Part shown: positions 1 through 4,641 of the stretch, one piece after another
How positions within the stretch are numbered: position 1 is the first letter of the stretch
Layout of the letters: every line of letters starts with the position of its first letter
Origin: Planctomycetes bacterium RIFCSPHIGHO2_12_FULL_52_36
GTDB taxonomy: Bacteria > Planctomycetota > Brocadiia > Brocadiales > Bathyanammoxibiaceae
DNA length: 7,028 nt
NCBI GenBank assembly: GCA_001828545.1
Contig: MHYW01000041.1
Coordinates: 1-7,028, forward strand
Reading direction: 5' to 3'
Program-made: the position numbers and the translations under genes
Notes under the pieces: model-generated
Databases searched by the model: none
What the model was told of the DNA's origin: nothing
The model's input: the letters and a program-made list of their open reading frames with translations, nothing else

Positions 1-28
1 GTAGGGGCGTATTGCAATACGCCCCTAC
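1..28. repeat. 28-bp perfect palindrome, GTAGGGGCG family
   Basis: The first 28 bases equal their own reverse complement. The ends are GTAGGGGCG and CGCCCCTAC, and the core is TATTGCAATA. The same 9-bp ends recur at 2087-2115 with a different core, so this is one member of a dispersed REP-like family with fixed termini and a variable middle. It lies about 65 bp upstream of the groEL promoter. Because it starts at the first base of the window, a longer element cannot be excluded. Function is unknown; a transcript through it would form a long hairpin. Confidence 0.9.
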
Positions 29-93
29 TTAAGTCCAAAAATTACTATACTTAAGATATAACCACCCAGTAACTCCCGCTTGGTAATTTGGCA

Positions 94-122
94 TTGAGTT
101 TGCACAATGGTTTTGATATAAA
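94..122 (+). promoter_or_regulatory. sigma70-type promoter of groEL
   Basis: A TTGAGT -35 hexamer (94-99), a 17-bp spacer and a TATAAA -10 hexamer (117-122) lie just upstream of groEL. Transcription would start near 129, giving a leader of about 17 nt that carries the ribosome binding site. No CIRCE inverted repeat (TTAGCACTC-N9-GAGTGCTAA) is present, so HrcA control is not indicated. Nothing resembling a sigma32 promoter was noticed either. Assignment is by motif only. Confidence 0.7.
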
Positions 123-133
123 TAGAACACAAC

Positions 134-140
134 AGGAGGT
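134..140 (+). promoter_or_regulatory. groEL ribosome binding site
   Basis: AGGAGGT matches the anti-Shine-Dalgarno sequence almost fully and sits 5 nt before the ATG at 146. This fixes the groEL start and predicts strong translation. Confidence 0.9.
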
Positions 141-145
141 AGACA

Positions 146-1786
146 ATGCCAGCAAAGAAAATTGTATTCGACAGGGAGGCCTGGGAGGCCATCCGTAACG
201 GGGTAAAGAAACTCTCTGACGCAGTAAAGATAACCCTCGGCCCCAGGGGTAGAAACGTAATCATACAAAAGAGCTTCGGCTCGCCCACCATCACCAAAGA
301 CGGCGTAACAGTAGCCAAGGAGGTGGAGCTGGAAGACCACCTGGAGAACATCGGCGCCCAGATGGTGAAGGCCGTTGCCGCCAAGACCAGCGACGTAGCA
401 GGGGACGGTACCACTACGGCCACCATCCTGTCAGAGGCCATCTTCCTTGAGGGTCTCAAGAACGTCATCGCCGGGACAAATGCCATGGCCATCAAGAGGG
501 GGATAGACAAGGCCGTAGAGGTCATAGCAGGCCGACTCAAGGAGATGAGCATACCCGTGAAGGGCCGCAAGGAGATAGAACAGGTGGCTACCGTGGCCTC
601 TAATTACGACCCTGATGTGGGAAAGATTATTGCCGATGCCATGGAAAAGGTGGGCAAGGACGGCGTCATTACGGTGGAGGAGGGTAAAAGCCTCCAGACC
701 GAGGTGAAATGGATTGAGGGACTCCAGTTTGACAAGGGATACCTGTCCCCCTACTTTATCACCAACCCCCAGACCATGCAGACCGTACTGGAGGAACCGT
801 ACCTCCTCATCCATGAGAAGAAGATAACTACGGCAAAGGGCATAATACCCGTACTGGAGAAGGCGGCCCAGCAGGGCAAACCCCTGCTAATAATTGCAGA
901 GGACGTAGAAGGAGAGGCCCTGACCCTGTTGGTGGTAAACAAACTCAGGGGGGTGCTGAAGTGTGCCGCTATAAAGGCCCCTGGCTACGGAGACCGCAGG
1001 AAGGCCATGCTAGAGGATATTGCCGTACTCACCGGCGGCACCGCAGTCTTTGAGGACCTGGGCATAGACCTGGAGACATTAAAGCTAAAAGACCTCGGCA
1101 GGGCAAAGAAGGTGGTGATAGACAAGGACAATACCACTATCATTGAGGGTGCTGGCAGTAGTGCGGCCATAAAGGGGCGCATTGACCAGCTAAGGACCGA
1201 GATAAAGACCACCACCAGCGACTACGATAGGGAGAAACTGGAGGAGAGGCTGGCAAAACTGGCCGGGGGTGTAGCCCAGGTAGTGGTGGGGGCTGCGACG
1301 GAGAGTGAGATGAAGGAGAAGAAGGCCAGGGTGGAAGACGCCCTGCACTCTACCCGTGCCGCGGTGGAAGAGGGCATACTCCCTGGTGGAGGCGTGGCCC
1401 TCCTCAGGGCCAGGGCGGCCCTGGATACAATGAAACTCAAGGGGGATGAGGCCGTGGGGGTGGACATACTGCGCCGGGCCCTCCTGGCCCCGACACGCCA
1501 GATAGCCGATAATGCCGGCGTACACGGAGCCGTGGTGGCACAAAAGATACAAGAAGGGGAGGGCAACTTCGGCTACGATGCCAGCGCCAATAGATACTGT
1601 GACATGGTGAAGGAGGGAATCATTGACCCTACCAAGGTGGTAAGGTCAGCCCTGCAGAACGCCGCCAGTGTGGCCACACTCCTCTTAACCACTGATGCCA
1701 TGGTGGGCCAGATACCAGAGAAGAAGAGACCCGCCGCCGCCCCACCCATGCCCGGTGGTTACGGCGGCTACGGAGACATGTACTAA
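146..1786 (+). CDS. groEL: 60 kDa chaperonin GroEL
   Basis: This is a complete 546-residue group I chaperonin, the usual length for the family. It forms the double-ring ATP-driven folding chamber in the cytoplasm and works with a GroES lid. Seen directly: the phosphate-binding LGPRGRNV at 31-38; GDGTTT at 86-91 with the ATP/Mg Asp87; the cpn60 signature from A405 to G416 ending in PGGG; the hydrolysis Asp398 in ARVEDAL; and the nucleotide-contacting GIIDPTKV around 491-497. The apical substrate/GroES surface is retained (Tyr199, Tyr203, Phe204, Leu237, Val263, Val264), with Ile234 and Leu259 as mild changes from E. coli. The tail is Gly/Tyr-rich (GGYGGYGDMY) rather than the common GGM repeat. 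It has its own promoter and an excellent RBS. No groES lies in the 145 bases upstream, so this may be a stand-alone copy in a genome with several groEL genes. Family assignment is essentially certain; paralog status is inference. Confidence 0.98.
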   Translation: MPAKKIVFDREAWEAIRNGVKKLSDAVKITLGPRGRNVIIQKSFGSPTITKDGVTVAKEVELEDHLENIGAQMVKAVAAKTSDVAGDGTTTATILSEAIFLEGLKNVIAGTNAMAIKRGIDKAVEVIAGRLKEMSIPVKGRKEIEQVATVASNYDPDVGKIIADAMEKVGKDGVITVEEGKSLQTEVKWIEGLQFDKGYLSPYFITNPQTMQTVLEEPYLLIHEKKITTAKGIIPVLEKAAQQGKPLLIIAEDVEGEALTLLVVNKLRGVLKCAAIKAPGYGDRRKAMLEDIAVLTGGTAVFEDLGIDLETLKLKDLGRAKKVVIDKDNTTIIEGAGSSAAIKGRIDQLRTEIKTTTSDYDREKLEERLAKLAGGVAQVVVGAATESEMKEKKARVEDALHSTRAAVEEGILPGGGVALLRARAALDTMKLKGDEAVGVDILRRALLAPTRQIADNAGVHGAVVAQKIQEGEGNFGYDASANRYCDMVKEGIIDPTKVVRSALQNAASVATLLLTTDAMVGQIPEKKRPAAAPPMPGGYGGYGDMY

Positions 1787-1811
1787 CCAAGGACTGGGGG
1801 CTAGGGAGAAT

Positions 1812-1834
1812 GTAAGGGGGCTTTGCCCCCTTAC
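1812..1834 (+). terminator. hairpin after groEL, possible terminator
   Basis: A perfect 10-bp stem (GTAAGGGGGC pairing with GCCCCCTTAC) closes a TTT loop, 25 nt after the groEL stop. An outer GGGGG (1796-1800) can also pair with CCCCC (1837-1841). No T-run follows immediately; the nearest is six Ts at 1860-1865, so intrinsic termination is uncertain. It may be a repeat element that protects the 3' end of the mRNA. Confidence 0.5.
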
Positions 1835-1932
1835 CACCCCCAGAAGACCCTTCAAAAACTTTTTTATAATCTGCCCGTTTAATCCAATAGAGACCTCTGC
1901 AAAAGTCTAGTTTTTCCGTTCCGGTGCTGTTT

Positions 1933-1959
1933 TTCCCTCCCCCTTGAGGGGGGAGGGAA
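1933..1959. repeat. C-rich/G-rich hairpin repeat
   Basis: TTCCCTCCCCC (1933-1943) pairs with GGGGGAGGGAA (1949-1959), giving an 11-bp stem with a 5-nt loop. It is followed by a G-rich tail (GGGTGGGGGTGAG). From general knowledge, very similar CCCTCCCCC...GGGGGAGGG elements are scattered through intergenic regions of many bacteria. No T-run follows on either strand, so I call it a repeat rather than a terminator. Confidence 0.65.
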
Positions 1960-2011
1960 GGGTGGGGGTGAGTAAGCAAGTAGCCAGGAAAAAAATTCAA
2001 CCTTGGCTATT

Positions 2012-2039
2012 GACTACTGTCTACCGACTACTGGCTTAC
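2012..2039 (+). repeat. degenerate 7-bp tandem repeat, four units
   Basis: Four consecutive heptamers (GACTACT, GTCTACC, GACTACT, GGCTTAC) keep an exact 7-bp register with consensus GNCTACT. The same unit, in either orientation, occurs at 4500-4520, 4581-4605, 6581-6622 and, mixed with another heptamer, at 6739-6745. Here it is non-coding. Confidence 0.7.
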
Positions 2040-2054
2040 AACCACCCTCCCCCT

Positions 2055-2084
2055 TCCCCCTCCCACCAGGGGAGGGGGATTTTT
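2055..2084 (+). terminator. rho-independent terminator, + strand
   Basis: TCCCCCTCCC (2055-2064) pairs perfectly with GGGAGGGGGA (2070-2079) across a 5-nt ACCAG loop and is followed directly by TTTTT (2080-2084). This is the best intrinsic terminator in the spacer and would end groEL transcripts about 300 nt past the stop codon if they read through the earlier hairpin. On the minus strand no T-run follows, so it is directional. Confidence 0.6.
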
Positions 2085-2086
2085 AG

Positions 2087-2115
2087 GTAGGGGCGGGTTT
2101 GAAACCCGCCCCTAC
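2087..2115. repeat. 29-bp perfect palindrome, GTAGGGGCG family
   Basis: Two 14-base arms around a central G form a perfect inverted repeat. The ends GTAGGGGCG and CGCCCCTAC are identical to those at 1-28, while the core here is GGTTT-G-AAACC. The pair brackets groEL. Such REP-like palindromes are known to be multiplied by Y1 (TnpA-REP/RAYT) transposases in other bacteria; none is encoded here, so that link is inference. Confidence 0.9.
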
Positions 2116-2130
2116 TCAGCATGCTGTTTA

Positions 2131-2156
2131 TCCGCCTAAGCCTGCCCTTGAGCGGA
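2131..2156. repeat. imperfect hairpin TCCGCCTAAG/CTTGAGCGGA
   Basis: Two 10-base arms, matching at 8 of 10 positions, flank a 6-nt CCTGCC loop between the 29-bp palindrome and the stop of the propeller gene. The outer TCCGCCT...GCGGA resembles a diverged or expanded version of the 15-bp near-palindrome found inside the two minus-strand genes. A T-run is absent, so it is a poor terminator for the minus-strand operon. Confidence 0.45.
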
Positions 2157-2196
2157 GAGAAGGGGTGGATTGTCCGAACTCATGTCCGAACATCAG

Positions 2197-4635
2197 TTAC
2201 TGAGTTGACTCTATCAATACCTTGCCACTCCCAATATTCCCCTCTGCGTCAGTGGCATTTATTATTATGGTGTGCTCCCCTGGGGATAGGCCCTCCACGG
2301 TGAATTGGAAGTCCTCTTCCCTGGAATCAAAGATAGTGTCCCTGGGGAAGATGGCCTTCCAGTCCCCTGCGTCCACGGAGTACTCTATCCTGGTTATATT
2401 GGAGAGTTCGTCCCTGGCCAGGCCTGAGACTATTGCCTTTTCCGCCTGAGGCGGATTTGGTCCGCCTGAGGCGGAGGCCGCAGCCTTTGGCTCTATAAGC
2501 AAGGGCCTTGTGTTGTCTACGAGGAAGGGTTCTGAGACCTTTTCTGCGCTCAGGGTTATGTCCGAGGGGTTGTCAGGTTCATCACTCACGACCAGTCTCA
2601 CCAGGTATTCTCCATCCGGGACCCTGGTAGTCTGCCAGTAGAAGGAGTCTCCCTTAATCTCCTCCCTGGTCATGGGTTTCCAATCCCTTTCGCTACGCCC
2701 CTTGTAAAAGAGTTGGCACCTCATGGAATCCCCGTTGGGGTCAGTGGCCTTCCAGTTAATATGTTTTGTCTCACGGTTGCCCATCCCGGGACGTGGCGCA
2801 CGAGATGCCTCCTCAGGTGTGCCTGGTTCTTGTCCCCTCGCGGGGGGTGAAAGTCTGGGGAACCTTTCCCTCTGATTGACCGATGGGGCCTGGCCGATTG
2901 ACAGAGAGAGGATGTCCGGGGCCTGGTTCTGGGGCAGGTAGGCCAGGGAGACCCTCTGGAGCAGTGGCGCCTCCTGAGGTCTTGTGGTGACGAGTCTTGC
3001 CCTGTACTGTATAAAACGGGAGGCTGGACTCTGGATCTTATGCAAGGGTGGCCCGGCGGTTAGTCCATATCCCTGGTATTCTTCGGACCAGGGACTCCAT
3101 GTGTTGTCCGGTTTCTTGCTATTGCCTGTTCGGGTAGAAAGGGTCAGTTTGGTGTCCTCAGGCGTATTCCCTTCCCAGGACAGGTTCCCCCACGTGGTGA
3201 TAAATTTGGCATCAAATACCTCAGATTCAAAGCTCCCCTCACGGCAGTAGGTGTTAGAGGCCAGAAAGAGCCGTCCTGCGTTGCCTGTGCCATAGAAGAA
3301 CCCCCCCTCCTCCTCACCCAAGAGGCATAACACCTGGGTCTCCTCCGCATCTAACAAGGTGCACGTCTCTCCTCTGGTATCCAGCTTATAGATCCTTGCC
3401 TCACTGCCCGTTCCTACAAGGACGTTGTCCCCGTGGTCTACCGACAGGCTAAAGACGAGGGCCTGAGGGACTTCTAATACCTTTTTTACGGTGCCATTGG
3501 GGGTAATCCTGTAGACGAAATTGGTAATCTTTGGCAGGTATGGGGGGACTGCGGGCCTTTCGGCCTCTCTGGGCCTGAGTCCTTCCTCAGGGGTGGCCCG
3601 GGGGGTGGGCGGGGGGAGTGGAGGCTCCTGGAGGGAGGAGTAAGAGCTGATTGGGGATGGGGTAGGTTCCATGGGAGAGGGGGGTCTGAGGATGGGTGGC
3701 ACTGGTGGGGGGGTAACCATAGGGACCCTGGGTCTTGCCCCCGAGGCTGTACCTGCATATAGTTGCCCAAGGCTATCCATGGCCAGGCAATGCACCTCTC
3801 CCTCCTCAGCATCATAGAGTATAAAGGCCTGTCCGCCTGAGGCGGATGGATTTATCTTATAGACAAGGCCATTGGGTTCACTGCAGGCATAAAGGTTTGA
3901 TTCCCTGTCTACTATTAAATCCAGCAGGTGTGTCTCTGAGGAGTCAAAAAATACGTCTGCCTCGCCCTCCGCGGAAATCTTGTAGATAATTCCATCGGGT
4001 CCGGTGGCCGCATAGAGGTTCCCCCTCCCGTCAAAGACCAGCTTCCAGACATAATTGGCAGGGAGGTCGCAGAATAGGTTTGCCTCGCCTTGTGGAGAGA
4101 TACGGTAGACGTGCCCCTGCGGGGAGGTGCCGGCATATATCTCCCCTGATGGGGAGATTGCCAGGGTGTGGACGTGTAGTTCCGTGGAACGGAATAGTAG
4201 CTGGAGTCTGCCATGCTGAGGGTCCAGCTTATACACGCTACCAGGGTCTCCCGTACCTACGTAAATTTGTCCCTTTGTGAGGAGTGCCCCCGACACCGTG
4301 TCCCTGGCCAGGGTCCATACATAAGGTTCGGTTATGCCATCTATGCGGAGCACCTCGGGGGAGAGCGTAATGCCTCTGGGCGTAACGGAGGTATTATTTT
4401 TCTTGCCGGCCTCAGACCAAAGGGTGGCAGACTGGGTCCAGAGTTGGGTGTTAACGCCGCTTGACTCATTACTACAAGGGGACACCAGCCAGAAGAGAGT
4501 AGACAGTAGGCAGTAGACAGGTAGCCGCAGGTCGTGCCTTAGGCAGATTCGCTGAGGCGAACTTAAGCCTGCGGCTACTGCTGTATGCTGTCTACTGTTG
4601 TCTACTTTTCCAGGTGGCGGGGTTACTCTCGGCAA
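2197..4635 (-). CDS. secreted beta-propeller protein with Ig/Fn3-like C-terminus
   Basis: This 812-residue protein has no gene name that I recognise. A hydrophobic stretch near 38-52 (around VYCLLSTLFWLV) looks like an export signal, but a 37-residue leader precedes it and the SPC that follows is a poor lipobox. Residues about 103-460 hold seven propeller-type repeats (pattern LYAGTGxxGxVYKIxPxG followed by VxxLxxD; strand starts at YVWTLA, HVHTLA, YVWKLV, HLLDLI, EVHCLA, LVFSLS and QVLCLL). A Pro-rich insert at about 298-370 interrupts the fifth. Residues 464-566 look beta-rich (NTWSPWSEEY, SRFIQYRARL), then come a second Pro/Arg-rich linker (584-622), an Fn3-like unit (INWKATDPNGD, 626-705) and an Ig-like unit (about 706-810; VDNTRPLL, IEYSVDAGDW, NATDAEGNIGSG). 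No catalytic motif is evident; a binding or scaffold role outside the membrane is inferred. The TTG start at 4635 is supported by GGGAGG at 4646-4651, 10 nt upstream, and by tight spacing to the preceding stop. Confidence 0.85.
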   Translation of the reverse strand: MPRVTPPPGKVDNSRQHTAVAAGLSSPQRICLRHDLRLPVYCLLSTLFWLVSPCSNESSGVNTQLWTQSATLWSEAGKKNNTSVTPRGITLSPEVLRIDGITEPYVWTLARDTVSGALLTKGQIYVGTGDPGSVYKLDPQHGRLQLLFRSTELHVHTLAISPSGEIYAGTSPQGHVYRISPQGEANLFCDLPANYVWKLVFDGRGNLYAATGPDGIIYKISAEGEADVFFDSSETHLLDLIVDRESNLYACSEPNGLVYKINPSASGGQAFILYDAEEGEVHCLAMDSLGQLYAGTASGARPRVPMVTPPPVPPILRPPSPMEPTPSPISSYSSLQEPPLPPPTPRATPEEGLRPREAERPAVPPYLPKITNFVYRITPNGTVKKVLEVPQALVFSLSVDHGDNVLVGTGSEARIYKLDTRGETCTLLDAEETQVLCLLGEEEGGFFYGTGNAGRLFLASNTYCREGSFESEVFDAKFITTWGNLSWEGNTPEDTKLTLSTRTGNSKKPDNTWSPWSEEYQGYGLTAGPPLHKIQSPASRFIQYRARLVTTRPQEAPLLQRVSLAYLPQNQAPDILSLSIGQAPSVNQRERFPRLSPPARGQEPGTPEEASRAPRPGMGNRETKHINWKATDPNGDSMRCQLFYKGRSERDWKPMTREEIKGDSFYWQTTRVPDGEYLVRLVVSDEPDNPSDITLSAEKVSEPFLVDNTRPLLIEPKAAASASGGPNPPQAEKAIVSGLARDELSNITRIEYSVDAGDWKAIFPRDTIFDSREEDFQFTVEGLSPGEHTIIINATDAEGNIGSGKVLIESTQ
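2441..2475 (-). repeat. two copies of 15-bp near-palindrome in coding sequence
   Basis: TCCGCCTGAGGCGGA occurs at 2441-2455 and 2461-2475, five bases apart. The copies lie in different reading frames of the propeller gene: the upstream one (in coding sense) reads SASGG and the next one PPQAE, together covering residues 721-732 in the linker before the last Ig-like domain. Further copies are at 3832-3846 and 6181-6195. Confidence 0.9.
3526..3744 (-). repeat. segment encoding Pro-rich insert in a propeller blade
   Basis: This part of the propeller gene encodes residues 298-370, a low-complexity stretch rich in Pro, Ser, Thr, Arg and Glu. It sits between the two halves of one blade (after GQLYAGTASGA, before FVYRITPNG). 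On the + strand it is G-rich, and 3590-3616 has four G-runs of 3-6 with loops of 6, 1 and 1, a canonical quadruplex pattern on the template strand. A disordered loop or linker is the simplest reading. Confidence 0.6.
3832..3846 (-). repeat. 15-bp near-palindrome encoding SASGG
   Basis: TCCGCCTGAGGCGGA lies inside the fourth propeller repeat, at residues 264-268. Aligned blades read YRISPQGEANLF and YKISAEGEADVF, whereas this one reads YKINPSASGGQAFIL, so the repeat occupies a loop and makes it about two residues longer. Confidence 0.85.
4498..4608. repeat. 110-bp imperfect inverted repeat, MITE-like
   Basis: The perfect inner arms GTAGCCGCAGG (4521-4531) and CCTGCGGCTAC (4568-4578) are flanked outside by CAGTAGR-type heptamers that also face each other: 4500-4520 reads as TAGACAG, TAGGCAG, TAGACAG, and 4581-4605 carries the complement-type units CTGTATG, CTGTCTA, CTGTTGT. 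The centre holds a small TTCGC/GCGAA stem (4548-4561). The whole structure lies within the 5' coding part of the propeller gene (codons about 10-46) and supplies much of its unusual N-terminus. Confidence 0.7.
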
Positions 4636-4641
4636 AGGTGT

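Larger units (their letters stand above)
1787..2196. other. gene-free convergent spacer rich in hairpins
   Basis: These 410 bases separate the 3' ends of groEL (+) and the exported-protein operon (-). I see no credible coding region, tRNA or other RNA gene. The stretch is a string of repeat-type elements: hairpins at 1812-1834, 1933-1959, 2055-2079 and 2131-2156, a heptamer repeat at 2012-2039, the 29-bp palindrome at 2087-2115, and a small CAGCATGCTG palindrome at 2117-2126. Short open frames here are low-complexity and have no start context. Its likely role is bidirectional transcription termination plus a landing zone for small repeats. Confidence 0.8.

Noticed and set aside
29..133. CIRCE or other heat-shock operator before groEL
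   Set aside because: No TTAGCACTC/GAGTGCTAA pair or recognisable sigma32 boxes could be found.
25..570. Open frames antisense to groEL, and similar long frames opposite the minus-strand genes
   Set aside because: They show no recognisable family, lack start-site context and follow the codon structure of the real gene on the other strand.
1865..1870. TATAAT in the spacer as a promoter
   Set aside because: No -35-like hexamer lies 16-18 bp upstream and no gene follows on the + strand before 6904.
1629..2000. Minus-strand open frame through the spacer (LTHPHPSLPPQGGG-like peptide)
   Set aside because: The peptide is the translation of the C/G-rich hairpin repeat, it overlaps the groEL 3' end and it has no ribosome binding site.
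2171..2192. Direct repeat TGTCCGAAC (2171-2179 and 2184-2192) as an attachment site or operator
   Set aside because: Only two short copies, located at the 3' end of a gene with no integrase or regulator nearby; chance or local duplication is enough.
4480..4486. Lipobox in the propeller protein (LVSPC)
   Set aside because: Pro at the position before Cys does not fit the lipobox rule, so I do not claim a lipoprotein; only a hydrophobic export segment is supported.
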